This document shows positions 1 through 8,783 of a stretch of 64,000 nt of DNA, in pieces. The stretch's first letter is position 1, and each line of letters starts with the position of its first letter. The translations under genes and the position numbers were made by a program. The DNA lies in contig NZ_FREV01000004.1 of the NCBI RefSeq assembly GCF_900143545.1, forward strand, positions 434,001 to 498,000, read 5' to 3'. Under the pieces are notes generated by a model. That model had not been told where the DNA came from and ran no database searches. It saw only the letters and a list, made by a program, of their open reading frames with translations. The stretch comes from Loktanella sp. Alg231-35 (lineage in GTDB: Bacteria > Pseudomonadota > Alphaproteobacteria > Rhodobacterales > Rhodobacteraceae).

Positions 1-1
1 T

Positions 2-511
2 TTTTGGGCAAAGGACGGTCCGGTACAGGCGTTCCGGGATATTCGGCAGCTGGCTGCATTGAACCACGCCGCCGTCCAATTGGAGCGGAGCCTGCTTGAC
101 ACTTTGGCGGCCGAGGCATTTCTTCTGCCGCTCTGCGCGGAACTGGTTGCAGAGGCTACAGACCCTCAAATCCCCGCATGGCTGACGCAGGCCTGCAAGG
201 CCGCAGCTGACCCGTCGGTGTTTCGTGAAGGGGCCGCCGGGCTGGTGGCGCAGACTGGCAAAGCCCATCCGCATGTCAGCCGGATGATGCGCAAACTCAT
301 GGGACAGACGCCCTCGGATTACGTCAACACCATTCGCATGCGCCATGCGGCTCGTGCCCTGACCACCGACAGCGAGGCCATCAGTGCCATCGCCGAGGCC
401 TGCGGCATCCCCAACATGTCACATTTTCACAAACTCTTCCGGGCGGCCTATGGCATGACACCGCTGCAATACCGCCAGCAGTTCCAGCGACAGATCGTAC
501 AACCCGGCTGA
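2..511 (+). CDS. AraC-family transcriptional regulator (5' end outside window)
   Basis: The frame is open from base 2, so the gene starts upstream of the window and only the C-terminal ~169 residues are visible. The last ~100 residues form an AraC/XylS double helix-turn-helix. Motifs include HPHVSRMMRKLMGQTPSDYV (first HTH region), then AISAIAEACGIPNMSHFHKLF and the terminal FRAAYGMTPLQYR signature of the second HTH. The preceding helical linker (FRDIRQLAALNHAAVQLERS) resembles ChbR-type regulators that carry an N-terminal cupin, but that domain is not in view. The gene lies directly upstream of deoC on the same strand, so it probably regulates deoxyribose or nucleoside use. The family is clear; the ligand is inferred from the neighbours only. 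Confidence 0.85.
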   Translation, partial: FWAKDGPVQAFRDIRQLAALNHAAVQLERSLLDTLAAEAFLLPLCAELVAEATDPQIPAWLTQACKAAADPSVFREGAAGLVAQTGKAHPHVSRMMRKLMGQTPSDYVNTIRMRHAARALTTDSEAISAIAEACGIPNMSHFHKLFRAAYGMTPLQYRQQFQRQIVQPG

Positions 512-564
512 CGCCTTGTGACGTAGTGCTTTGATGGTTCTTGAGGACCCAAATCAGATAGTAT

Positions 565-580
565 TTGACCAAAAGGTCAA
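565..580. promoter_or_regulatory. Perfect inverted repeat upstream of deoC (candidate operator)
   Basis: TTGACC-AAAA-GGTCAA is a perfect 6-bp inverted repeat with a 4-nt spacer. It lies in the 125-nt gap between the AraC-type regulator and deoC, 56 nt before the chosen deoC start. It could be an operator, or part of a -35 region since TTGACC is close to TTGACA. It is not followed by a T tract, so a terminator is less likely. The function is inference. Confidence 0.4.
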
Positions 581-636
581 AACTTGCCAAGAGACGGGCG
601 AAGTGCCACCCTATCCGAGCACCGCAGGAGGCTCCC

Positions 637-1632
637 TTGCAGACGACCCAATCCCCCACGCTCACCACCTCTCAATTGCCGCAGGTCCACACACCGCGCA
701 ATGAAGGCATGCCGCTGGACCTAGATTGGGTCATGGCCGTGCAGGCGAATACATCCGCAATCGAGCGGCGCGCCAAGACGCTGCCCGGCCGGCGCAGCGT
801 CAAGAAAGACTATCAGGCAGCCTGGCTGTGCAAGGCGATCAGCCTGATGGATTTGACGACGCTCAGTGGTGACGACAGCGAAGGCCGGGTGCGCAGGCTT
901 TGCGCCAAGGCGCGCCAACCCGTCGCGCAGCCTTTGCTGGATGCGCTTGGCATGGACGGCCTGACCACCGGTGCGATTTGCGTCTACCACGACATGGTGC
1001 CAACGGCTGTCGATGCGCTGCAGGGGACGAATATTCCTGTTGCCGCAGTCTCGACCGGCTTTCCCGCTGGTCTGTCGCCGTTCCACCTGCGCATTGCCGA
1101 GATTGGCGAAAGCGTTGCCGCCGGCGCCGCAGAAATCGACATCGTCATCAGCCGCCGCCATGTGCTGACAGGCAATTGGCAGGCGCTTTACGATGAGATG
1201 AAGGAAATGCGGGCCGCCTGCGGCGATGCCCACGTCAAAGCGATCCTTGCCACCGGTGAACTTGGCACGCTGCGCAACGTCGCCCGCGCGTCACTGGTCT
1301 GCATGATGGCCGGTGCTGACTTTATCAAGACGTCCACCGGCAAAGAGCCTGTAAACGCCACCTTGCCCGTCACGCTGACAATGATCCGAGCAATCCGAGA
1401 CTACCAAGACCGCACCGGCGTCAGAGTGGGTTACAAACCCGCGGGCGGGATCAGCAAGGCCAAGGATGCGCTGGTCTATCTGGCGATGATCAAGGATGAA
1501 CTTGGCGACCGCTGGCTGCAGCCCGACCTTTTCCGTTTCGGCGCATCATCCCTTCTGGGCGACATAGAACGGCAACTCGAACATCACGTCACCGGGGCCT
1601 ATTCGGCCCAGTGGCGGCACGCGATTGGATAA
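637..1632 (+). CDS. deoC: Deoxyribose-phosphate aldolase
   Basis: Class I aldolase that cleaves 2-deoxyribose-5-phosphate to glyceraldehyde-3-phosphate and acetaldehyde. Hallmarks are the Schiff-base lysine in DFIKTSTGKEPVNAT, the second active-site lysine in VGYKPAGG, and the acidic EIDIVI strand. At 331 residues it is the long form of the family, with an extra N-terminal helical region. I chose the TTG at 637 because a strong AGGAGG at 626-631 sits 5 nt before it. The in-frame TTG at 565 lies in a palindrome without a ribosome site, and an ATG at 709 would cut into the conserved N-terminal extension. The next gene begins 3 nt after the stop, so the two are surely co-transcribed and the aldehyde dehydrogenase probably removes the acetaldehyde. 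Confidence 0.95.
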   Translation: MQTTQSPTLTTSQLPQVHTPRNEGMPLDLDWVMAVQANTSAIERRAKTLPGRRSVKKDYQAAWLCKAISLMDLTTLSGDDSEGRVRRLCAKARQPVAQPLLDALGMDGLTTGAICVYHDMVPTAVDALQGTNIPVAAVSTGFPAGLSPFHLRIAEIGESVAAGAAEIDIVISRRHVLTGNWQALYDEMKEMRAACGDAHVKAILATGELGTLRNVARASLVCMMAGADFIKTSTGKEPVNATLPVTLTMIRAIRDYQDRTGVRVGYKPAGGISKAKDALVYLAMIKDELGDRWLQPDLFRFGASSLLGDIERQLEHHVTGAYSAQWRHAIG

Positions 1633-1635
1633 GCC

Positions 1636-3954
1636 ATGACCATCAAAGAGATATTCGACACCATGGACTACGGACCCGCCCCCGAAAGCAGTGCCGAGGC
1701 CCTGAAATGGTTGGCAGATCGCGGCGCGGTGGCTGGCCACTACATCAATGGCAAATGGGGCCCGATCCGGGATGATTTCCCATCCAACAACCCGGCCACT
1801 GGCAAGAAACTGGCAGGCGTCACCAAAGGCACCGCCGAAGAAATTGAAACGGCGGTCGCCGCCGCACGCAAAGCGCAACCCGCTTGGGCCAAATCAGGGC
1901 ACAAACGCGCCCGTGTTCTTTATGCCATTGCCCGGCTGATGCAAAAGCACTCTCGTTTGCTGGCGGTGATGGAAACATTGGATAACGGCAAACCTATACG
2001 CGAAAGCCGCGACATCGATGTGCCATTGGCGATCCGGCATTTCTACCACCACGCAGGCTTTGCCCAATTGATGAAGGCCGAACTGCCCACACGCGAGGCC
2101 TTGGGCGTCTGCGGGCAAATCATCCCATGGAACTTCCCGCTACTTATGCTGGCATGGAAAATTGCACCCGCTCTGGCAATGGGCAACACGGTCGTACTGA
2201 AACCTGCGGAATACACATCGCTTAGCGCCATGATCTTCGCCGAAATCTGCACCGAGGCTGGTGTCCCACCCGGTGTCGTCAACATCGTCACAGGTGACGG
2301 CGAAACAGGGGCGGCATTGGTGAATGCCGAAGTGGACAAGATTGCCTTCACCGGTTCCACGGAAGTGGGCCGCAAGATCCGCCAAGCGACTGCCGGGTCG
2401 GGCAAGGCGCTCTCGCTCGAACTGGGCGGCAAATCCCCCTATATCGTCTTTGAGGACGCCGACCTGGATAGTGCCGTCGAAGGTCTGGTCGACGCAATCT
2501 GGTTTAACCAAGGCCAGGTCTGCTGTGCCGGGTCGCGCCTGCTTGTGCAGGAGGGCATCGCTGATCAGTTCTATGCCAAACTCAAAGCGCGCATGGACGG
2601 GCTGCGGATTGGTGATCCGCTAGACAAATGCATCGATGTGGGCGCCATCGTCGACCCTGTACAACTGGACCAGATCACCAAAATGGTCAGCGGCAATACC
2701 GAAGGTGAAACCTATCAGACCAAAGCGCCGGAAGGCTGCTTTTATCCACCCACGCTGATCACTGGACTGTCGCCGGCATCAACCCTGATGCAGGAGGAAA
2801 TCTTCGGCCCGGTGCTGGCCGCCACAACCTTCCGCACCCCGTCCGAGGCCGTCGAGATTGCCAACAACACCCGTTATGGGCTGGCCGCCTCTGTCTGGTC
2901 AGAGAACATCAACCTCGCCCTTGATATCGCGCCAAAACTGGCCGCTGGCATTGTCTGGGTGAACGGCACCAACATGATGGACGCCGCCGCCGGGTTTGGG
3001 GGCGTGCGCGAAAGCGGCTTTGGGCGCGAAGGCGGCTGGGAAGGTCTGGCGGGCTATACCAAGCCCAAGGGCGCCGCAAAGCCGCTAACCAAGATTAACG
3101 CCTTCACAACCGAAGACGGTCATCCCGCCGATCCGCTGAATCGGACGGCAAAGCTCTATATCGGCGGCAAACAGGCACGTCCTGACGGCGGCTATTCCAA
3201 CCCGGTCTACAGCCCACGTGGCAAATTGGTGGGCCATGCCTCCATCGCCAATCGTAAGGACATCCGCAACGCAGTTGAGGCCTGCAATAGTGCCACGAAC
3301 TGGTCCAAGACGACCGGCCATTTGCGGGCTCAAATCCTTTACTACATCGCTGAAAACCTCTCGGCGCGGGCGGAGGAATTTGCGACGCGCATCGACAAAA
3401 TGACCGGCGCGAAATCAGGCACGGATGAGATCGAAACCTGCATTCGCACGCTCTTTACCTATGCTGCATGGGCAGACAAATATGATGGTCAGGCGCATGG
3501 CGTCCCGATCCGCGGTGTGGCTTTGGCGATGAAAGAACCCGTTGGCAACATCGGTATTCTTTGTGACGATAGCGCGCCGCTGGCTGGGTTGATCAGCGCG
3601 ATGGCCCCGGCCATTGCAATGGGCAATCGCGTAATCCTTGCAGCAAGCGAACCTTTCCCGCTCGCGGCGACAGATTTCTACCAAGTGCTGGAAACATCTG
3701 ACGTGCCCGCAGGTGTCGTTAACATCATCACTGGCGACCATGCAGAGCTTGCCCCAACTCTGGCCAAACATATGGACATCGACGCGGTCTGGTCCTTCTC
3801 AAGTACAGACCTGAGTGCCGAGATCGAGAAAGCAAGTGCTGGGAACCTCAAACGGACGTGGGTGAACAACGGCACTGCGCTCACACCTTCAACGGCCGAT
3901 TACCTCGTCGCCAGCACAGAGATCAAAAACATCTGGATCCCCTACGGCGAGTAA
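1636..3954 (+). CDS. Tandem-domain aldehyde dehydrogenase with inactive second domain
   Basis: NAD(P)-dependent aldehyde dehydrogenase of 772 residues, about 280 longer than a normal ALDH. Domain 1 (roughly 1-485) is complete: PWNFP, the nucleotide-site strand FTGSTEVG, general base Glu262 in LELGGKSP, and catalytic Cys296 in FNQGQVCCAGSR. A second ALDH-like domain (about 500-772) starts at KLYIGGKQ and keeps the Rossmann-type core (APAIAMGNRVILAASE, GVVNIITGD). It lacks both the Glu and the Cys motif, with WVNNG standing where the thiol region should be, so it is probably structural or regulatory. The gene sits 3 nt behind deoC, which points to acetaldehyde as substrate and acetate or acetyl-level products. 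The substrate is inferred from context. Confidence 0.9.
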   Translation: MTIKEIFDTMDYGPAPESSAEALKWLADRGAVAGHYINGKWGPIRDDFPSNNPATGKKLAGVTKGTAEEIETAVAAARKAQPAWAKSGHKRARVLYAIARLMQKHSRLLAVMETLDNGKPIRESRDIDVPLAIRHFYHHAGFAQLMKAELPTREALGVCGQIIPWNFPLLMLAWKIAPALAMGNTVVLKPAEYTSLSAMIFAEICTEAGVPPGVVNIVTGDGETGAALVNAEVDKIAFTGSTEVGRKIRQATAGSGKALSLELGGKSPYIVFEDADLDSAVEGLVDAIWFNQGQVCCAGSRLLVQEGIADQFYAKLKARMDGLRIGDPLDKCIDVGAIVDPVQLDQITKMVSGNTEGETYQTKAPEGCFYPPTLITGLSPASTLMQEEIFGPVLAATTFRTPSEAVEIANNTRYGLAASVWSENINLALDIAPKLAAGIVWVNGTNMMDAAAGFGGVRESGFGREGGWEGLAGYTKPKGAAKPLTKINAFTTEDGHPADPLNRTAKLYIGGKQARPDGGYSNPVYSPRGKLVGHASIANRKDIRNAVEACNSATNWSKTTGHLRAQILYYIAENLSARAEEFATRIDKMTGAKSGTDEIETCIRTLFTYAAWADKYDGQAHGVPIRGVALAMKEPVGNIGILCDDSAPLAGLISAMAPAIAMGNRVILAASEPFPLAATDFYQVLETSDVPAGVVNIITGDHAELAPTLAKHMDIDAVWSFSSTDLSAEIEKASAGNLKRTWVNNGTALTPSTADYLVASTEIKNIWIPYGE

Positions 3955-3967
3955 CACGCCACTCCGG

Positions 3968-4027
3968 CTTCTTTTGTTCAAAAATATCTCGGGGGGCCGC
4001 CCGCCGGGCGGTGGGGGCAGCGCCCCC
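3968..4027. terminator. Intergenic repeat copy with GC-rich hairpins between convergent genes
   Basis: The 23 nt at 3968-3990 (core TTCTTTTGTTC then AAAATATCTC) match 22 of 23 positions of a stretch inside cobN at 36356-36378. They are followed by two stem-loops, CCGCCCG/CCGGGCGG near 3997-4011 and GGGGGC-AGC-GCCCCC at 4013-4027. The site lies between the convergent aldehyde dehydrogenase and the DUF1523 gene, so it probably acts as a bidirectional terminator built from a dispersed repeat. I recall similar sequences from Roseobacter genomes; that memory is unverified. Confidence 0.6.
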
Positions 4028-4035
4028 TGCTAGGT

Positions 4036-4725
4036 TCACTTAATAGGCCGGTTCTTGTTTTTATCGCGCCAAGTGCCAAGCCAGCGTGAAATCCGGCCCT
4101 TGCGCTCTGCAACGCCTGCCTGAACCTCGTCCATCTGATCGCCAGCCGCATCCAACAACGGATCAACAGAGCGTTCACGAAACTGCCGCCACATCGCCCG
4201 GATGAATAGCAGACCAGCCATCATGAAGATGAAAAAGAAAATGTTGAACCATGGGATGATACGCACGTCCGGACCTTCGACAGTGCGCACGCCAACTGCA
4301 TTTGGGTAAATACTCGCCCAACGGACACGCCAGCCATAGTGCGTAACAACGGCCCATTCTTCGCCGCGCGCCAGATTGGCCGCTTCGGCCTGTAAATCGG
4401 AGCTATCGAACTTGAAGTATGGCGGCCAGATCCAGCCCGTGTCTTCATTGCGATAAACCATCACACCCTCGCTGTCGCGCGGGATGAAACCGAGCAGGAA
4501 TGTCTTGCGTTTTTGAGTGTTGATCAGGCGCAAATCGCGGGTCGGTTGTTCGGACGCACCCGAGTCTGCCTGCGCATAAAAGATGCGGTTGTAGGGGCTA
4601 AAATCAGTCCGAATAATCTCGGTTGAGGTCACCCGAACGATGTCATGTTGCGGCAGCACGTAGTGGAAAAAGAGACCCGCAACAATGAGGGAAATGACGC
4701 GAACAATGGTCTTGAAACGTTGCAT
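4036..4725 (-). CDS. DUF1523 family membrane protein
   Basis: Predicted inner-membrane protein of 229 residues with an N-terminal anchor (IVRVISLIVAGLFFHYVLP) and a second hydrophobic helix (IIPWNFNIF-like segment, IPWFNIFFFIFMMAGLLFI). In between lies a conserved periplasmic part with DIVRVTSTEI, VMVYRNEDTGW, WPPYFKFDSSDLQAEA and VVTHYGWR. I recognise these as the DUF1523 family of unknown function. The ATG at 4725 has AAGGA 8 nt upstream and follows the previous stop at once; an ATG at 4770 would overlap the upstream gene by 35 nt. It is the last gene of the AAA+ operon. The membrane location is read from the sequence; no function can be given. Confidence 0.8.
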   Translation of the reverse strand: MQRFKTIVRVISLIVAGLFFHYVLPQHDIVRVTSTEIIRTDFSPYNRIFYAQADSGASEQPTRDLRLINTQKRKTFLLGFIPRDSEGVMVYRNEDTGWIWPPYFKFDSSDLQAEAANLARGEEWAVVTHYGWRVRWASIYPNAVGVRTVEGPDVRIIPWFNIFFFIFMMAGLLFIRAMWRQFRERSVDPLLDAAGDQMDEVQAGVAERKGRISRWLGTWRDKNKNRPIK

Positions 4726-4735
4726 ATCGGAATCC

Positions 4736-5008
4736 TTAGTTCGCGTTGATGGTGTAGACAATAATGCCAATCACAACCGTTGGCACGATATAAACCAACC
4801 CAATCAACTTGGGCCGGATCGAATTGTTATAGGCTTGCATACCCTCGGCAACGAATGCCTCACGTGCGTCGGGTGCGCCATCTGGATGATCTGCGTCAAA
4901 CTGCTTTTCCAGCCGTTCCTTGCGCACAGAACGCGAATAGACCGACACGGACAGGTAAATCACGCTCAGCCCGATAAAGCCGAAGACGACCAGTCTAATA
5001 AATCCCAT
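4736..5008 (-). CDS. Small two-helix membrane protein of the AAA+ operon
   Basis: 90 residues. One hydrophobic segment lies at the N terminus (LVVFGFIGLSVIYLSVSVY), followed by a charged stretch (RSVRKERLEKQFDADHPDG) and a short acidic helix. A second membrane segment closes the protein (LIGLVYIVPTVVIGIIVYTI). The start codon overlaps the stop of the upstream gene by one base (TGATG), so translation is coupled. I do not recognise the family. Its position between the 450-residue protein and the DUF1523 protein suggests a membrane partner of the same assembly. Confidence 0.7.
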   Translation of the reverse strand: MGFIRLVVFGFIGLSVIYLSVSVYSRSVRKERLEKQFDADHPDGAPDAREAFVAEGMQAYNNSIRPKLIGLVYIVPTVVIGIIVYTINAN

Positions 5009-6360
5009 CAGCGCCTCCCTCTTGCGACCGCACCCCAGGGCCCCACCCGCGAGATCAGATCAGGCTGACGGACCTTTGGCATCTCTGTCATCGGAGCCTC
5101 ATGCCCAAACAATGCTTCGCGTGTGCCAGCCTTATCGACTTGGTACTCGCGATCAAGAAAATCAACGACATATGCACGCTTTTCGTCGGGCCAGTTGCCG
5201 TAGGCACGATAAAACGCCTCTTTGTGACAAATGAACAGCTGGCGCACGTCAAGCGGCGTCAGCTCGGCCAACAGCCGGTTCACTAGGTCCGCATCCGGGT
5301 GGTCCTTGGCGCGCAGCGTATAGAAGTATGCAGGATGTTCAGAGGTGATTTTGGGCCACGGCCCGTCCTCTTCTGCCCAGCGTACAAGGGCAGCAAGGCC
5401 CTGCCAGGCTTCGGGCAATTTACCGGCATATTGACGGCCCAGACGGCGCAGATCGCGGCGCGTAGCACCGTCAAGGTTCTCGCCCATTTTTGCAGCGACT
5501 GCTGCCACGATGAAATCCATCTTCTGCTGCAGGATGGCTGCGCTGTCGACGCCACGCGCTTCCATGATCGGTTCAACCAGATCGTTGAGGGTCAGGAACT
5601 TTGCAATGGCAGAAAGGTCCTTGAAATCAAACGTATAGGGCACAGGTAGATCATCAAAATCCGCCTTACTACCCGCAACAATCGCTGCCGGATGAGGCAC
5701 CCCGCGAAACACATACATGCCACCGAAATGATCAGTCCAGAAGTTATCTTGCACAAAGGTCATCTGGCTGAGCTTCACCGGATTGCGCACCACATCGCCG
5801 GTCTTTTTGGCCATGCCGATCATTTGCCCGATCAGCACATCATCATACCAACCGTCCGGCTCGGTCTTGAACCGGTCAATCATCTCACCCAGCTTGTCGG
5901 CAGCCGCGACTGTGCCGCTTGTCGTATCCGCCTCGACCCGCAGTTTACGGATGTCGAAAAGCTTGGCCGGGATATCGGCCTGATAAACGGAATTCACAAT
6001 CTCTCCCGCGACCGCATCGCGCGCTGTCAGTGCAAAAAGCTCTGCCCGGTTGTCGACAATGAACTGTTTGAGGATGCCGCGCGAGGTCGAGAACTTGGCA
6101 TTCAAGAGCGGCGCCTTCGCCTGCTCTGTTGTCAACAGAATGAACTGTCGATTGACGCCACGATGGTTGAGGTAGAGGTCATCACCAAACTCATCGCCCA
6201 CTTCGGGCGAATACCCCGAAATATCAATATGGAACACATCTAACTCAGTTTTTTGCCCCGAAAGATGCTGTAGAGCACGGTTGTACCTTTCAACCAAGAT
6301 CGGGCTATCCACCCGGATCAGGTTACCAAACATCAGGCCTTTTTCGATCAGCCGGTGCAT
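5008..6360 (-). CDS. Uncharacterised 450-residue protein of the AAA+ operon
   Basis: Soluble-looking protein without a signal peptide or membrane segment. Recognisable stretches are HRLIEKGLMFGNLIRVDSP at the N terminus, HIDISGYSPEVGDEFGDDLYLN, and a C-terminal region with PLDVRQLFICHKEAFYRAYG and WPDEKRAYVVDFLDREYQVD. I see no nucleotide-binding or protease motif. From memory it may be the family listed as DUF6638, found beside AAA ATPases in Rhodobacterales, but I could not check. It is spaced 1 nt from the membrane gene upstream and overlaps the next gene by 1 nt, so it belongs to the same transcript as the ATPase. Confidence 0.75.
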   Translation of the reverse strand: MHRLIEKGLMFGNLIRVDSPILVERYNRALQHLSGQKTELDVFHIDISGYSPEVGDEFGDDLYLNHRGVNRQFILLTTEQAKAPLLNAKFSTSRGILKQFIVDNRAELFALTARDAVAGEIVNSVYQADIPAKLFDIRKLRVEADTTSGTVAAADKLGEMIDRFKTEPDGWYDDVLIGQMIGMAKKTGDVVRNPVKLSQMTFVQDNFWTDHFGGMYVFRGVPHPAAIVAGSKADFDDLPVPYTFDFKDLSAIAKFLTLNDLVEPIMEARGVDSAAILQQKMDFIVAAVAAKMGENLDGATRRDLRRLGRQYAGKLPEAWQGLAALVRWAEEDGPWPKITSEHPAYFYTLRAKDHPDADLVNRLLAELTPLDVRQLFICHKEAFYRAYGNWPDEKRAYVVDFLDREYQVDKAGTREALFGHEAPMTEMPKVRQPDLISRVGPWGAVARGRR

Positions 6361-6361
6361 C

Positions 6362-6706
6362 TTACCACGTCTCCTTCACCCATTTGCGCGGTAACCCGGC
6401 CACCGACAACAGCAAGATCGGCGCCCAGATGATCGCGGCAATCAGGCCAAGCCGCCCAAAGAATACAGCATTGGCGGCCACGCCCGGCTCCATCAGTTCC
6501 GCCATGGGCAACCCCTGCCAAAGATAGAGGCAAAAGAAAAATATGGCCGACAATGAGAACAGCACAACTGTTGACAGAAAGGCATTCATCAACAGCGGTT
6601 TGACCCCTTCAGGCAGCAGTTTGGCCCATGCGCGCGGCACGACGAACCCAAGCACGGCCAACACCAGCGCAGGCAGGAACAGACTATCTGAAATCAATTC
6701 ACCCAT
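6362..6706 (-). CDS. Small three-helix membrane protein of the AAA+ operon
   Basis: 114 residues, mostly hydrophobic. Three likely membrane helices are visible: SLFLPALVLAVLGFVVP, NAFLSTVVLFSLSAIFFFCL and LGLIAAIIWAPILLLSVAG. Loops are short, and the C terminus (RKWVKETW) is basic. No family is recognised. The gene starts 11 nt after the ATPase stop and ends 1 nt before the 450-residue protein, so it is clearly in the same unit. It may anchor the ATPase or its partner at the membrane, which is inference from position alone. Confidence 0.7.
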   Translation of the reverse strand: MGELISDSLFLPALVLAVLGFVVPRAWAKLLPEGVKPLLMNAFLSTVVLFSLSAIFFFCLYLWQGLPMAELMEPGVAANAVFFGRLGLIAAIIWAPILLLSVAGLPRKWVKETW

Positions 6707-6717
6707 CAGATTGACGC

Positions 6718-8658
6718 CTACCCTTTCCCTTCCAGATACCGCTTCTTGGCAATCTCCTGCCGTCCGAAATCACGCACCATCGCATCAATAGCCACTTCGT
6801 CGGATTTATCCGCATAGCGGAATTCGCTATCGGCATAGCGATTGATTTCCTGGATCACCATCTCGACGGTGATCGGTTGGCGCAGCTCGGAAATCATGCC
6901 CTTCTTGGTGTCATAATCCTTGAAAAGGAACAGATCCGGCTCTTCCATCCATTCATCCGGCAACTCAAAATCCATGGCCCGGACTTTGACAGCATCGGTG
7001 ATGTTCTTAATGGCGCGGCCAGTAAACCGTTCGTCCGCGTCCTGAATACCCTTTAGGTAGGTGCCCAGTTTCGCGATCGTGTCCAATGCACCGACGTCAT
7101 CATGCACCCGATCAAAGACGCGCATCAGCCCCTCTTCGTGCGGACGCGCGTGGCTGTCAAAGGACGCGGCAACGGCCTTTTTGATCTCTTGCGCGCTGAA
7201 CACCTCATGCGCGCCAACTGGAATATCGTGGTTCTTGCCCATCAACAGATAAAGGATATCGATGTAATCATCACGTGTCTGCGGACCATCCACGAGGAAG
7301 CGGGCACCGGCACGCTGCCGCAGGGCATCATCGACGTTTTCAGGATAGTTCGAGAACATGCCAAAGGTGCAATTGCCCCGCACGACCGTATTGGCGCCTG
7401 CAAAGCTCTCCATCAACACAGCCGTAATCTCAAGCTGACCCGCCGATGACTGACGGTCACCCCGCTTACCCGCCAACTGATCAATATCATCAATCGTGCC
7501 AAACCCGATCACGCCGGGATCAAGCACATTGTTGATGAAGGCCTTCGCATTCTGCCCCGACTTGCCCTGATAGCTATCGATGTTGTCGGTGCTCAGGTTT
7601 TGATAGCGAAATGGATAACCGGCCGTCTGGCAATACTCATTCACCAGCCCCGCCATCATCTGGATCAGCGTGGTCTTACCTGTGCCCGGCTTGCCATCGC
7701 CCATAAAGGTAAAGATGAACCCACCCAACTCGGCAAACGGGTTCAAACGCCGCTCAAAATCATAGGCCATCAGCATCTTAGAGAGCTTCATCGCCTGATA
7801 CTTGGCAATATGGTTGCCCACGACCTCATTGGGTTTCTTGAAGGTCATCGTCAAGGCAGAGCCCTTGGCCTTACGGGCGGGGGTGAAGCCCTGAACGGTG
7901 AAATCATCCGCCTCAACCCGCCATGAAGCCTGATTGAACGACGCCAACCGCCCGGCGGTTGAAGCACGTTGCGCGACCTTCTCCATCAACTGTTCGCAAT
8001 AGGCAAAGATCGTAGCGATCAAGGTTGGCTCGTCCTTGGCGAACTGCCCAAGCTTTTGGTCCAGCTCCCAGATTGCGCCATGCAGGGCCAATGGGGCATT
8101 ATCTGTCAAAACCTCATCGACGCTGCCCAAATCCACACTTTGCTCACCGGCTTGGGCAGACAACAGGAAAGAGGTGGCGTTGGCGAAGGTATAAAGCGCG
8201 ACCAGCGATTCCGCGGTCAGGAATTCAGTGAATTCGGTCGAGCGATCCTGCGGCAGACGCCCCTCAAGGTTTGTGCGCTTTAGCTCGGTCAGGGCGGTCT
8301 GATCGGCAAAAGCATCCGCCACCGTCAGCGCAACCGAAACTGCGCGGCGCAACGCATGGGCGACTGCCGCCTGCGCCGGGGACGTAAGCGGATCATCCTC
8401 ATCAGCCGCGGCAATGCGGTCTAGCAGGCGCACACCGCCCGCAGGCGCCGACGTGCGTGACAAAAGCCCCGGCGTGGTGGACCGAAAGCGGCGACGGGTT
8501 GCGGCAACATCAGGTGATTTCTCAGGCGCTTCAAGCGACAGGCGGGGCTTGGCCAGACGCGGGCTATGGTCCAGCCGCATCAACATCTCAGCCGCAGGTC
8601 CATAGTGCTTGCGGATCTCTTCCTCGCGCAATTCCATCTGATCACTTGATTGGCTCAT
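6718..8658 (-). CDS. AAA+ ATPase
   Basis: 646 residues. The C-terminal half is an AAA+ module: Walker A GDGKPGTGKTT at 320-330, Walker B with acidic residues in GFGTIDDID (385-393), sensor 1 in GMFSNYPE (about 433-440), and arginines suited to a finger in DDALRQRAGARF (443-454). The first ~300 residues are helical with no motif I can name and probably hold the partner- or substrate-binding domain. GGAGAAGG precedes the ATG at 8658. It is the only enzyme-like protein of the operon and presumably drives assembly or remodelling of the coiled-coil and membrane partners. The ATPase assignment is firm; the role is unknown. Confidence 0.9.
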   Translation of the reverse strand: MSQSSDQMELREEEIRKHYGPAAEMLMRLDHSPRLAKPRLSLEAPEKSPDVAATRRRFRSTTPGLLSRTSAPAGGVRLLDRIAAADEDDPLTSPAQAAVAHALRRAVSVALTVADAFADQTALTELKRTNLEGRLPQDRSTEFTEFLTAESLVALYTFANATSFLLSAQAGEQSVDLGSVDEVLTDNAPLALHGAIWELDQKLGQFAKDEPTLIATIFAYCEQLMEKVAQRASTAGRLASFNQASWRVEADDFTVQGFTPARKAKGSALTMTFKKPNEVVGNHIAKYQAMKLSKMLMAYDFERRLNPFAELGGFIFTFMGDGKPGTGKTTLIQMMAGLVNEYCQTAGYPFRYQNLSTDNIDSYQGKSGQNAKAFINNVLDPGVIGFGTIDDIDQLAGKRGDRQSSAGQLEITAVLMESFAGANTVVRGNCTFGMFSNYPENVDDALRQRAGARFLVDGPQTRDDYIDILYLLMGKNHDIPVGAHEVFSAQEIKKAVAASFDSHARPHEEGLMRVFDRVHDDVGALDTIAKLGTYLKGIQDADERFTGRAIKNITDAVKVRAMDFELPDEWMEEPDLFLFKDYDTKKGMISELRQPITVEMVIQEINRYADSEFRYADKSDEVAIDAMVRDFGRQEIAKKRYLEGKG

Positions 8659-8756
8659 GCCTTCTCCATCTTCATCTTGGCCGAAAGCGCCCGCCGGGGG
8701 TTTCAGCCCTTTCCAAATCCACGACGCTCAGATCAGGCGCGCCCACGACTCAATGT

Positions 8757-8783
8757 TGTAAGGTGGGTCTCGACCCACCCTAG
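8757..8783. repeat. GGTGGGT palindromic repeat, copy 1
   Basis: GGTGGGTC-TC-GACCCACC forms a perfect 8-bp stem at 8762-8779. Read on the minus strand it begins CTAGGGTGGGT, and its TAG is the stop codon of the gene at 8780-9901. A second copy with the same TAGGGTGGGT start follows cobN at 38594. It sits inside the 121-nt gap before the AAA+ ATPase gene, the largest gap within this operon, so it may attenuate or process the transcript. Confidence 0.6.

Noticed and set aside
565-636. Upstream TTG start for deoC at 565
   Set aside because: The TTG is part of a palindrome and has no ribosome site, whereas AGGAGG stands 5 nt before the TTG at 637.
721-1233. 170-residue open frame antisense to deoC
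   Set aside because: It lies wholly opposite the conserved aldolase and shows no ribosome site or recognisable motif; high-GC genes often leave such open antisense frames.
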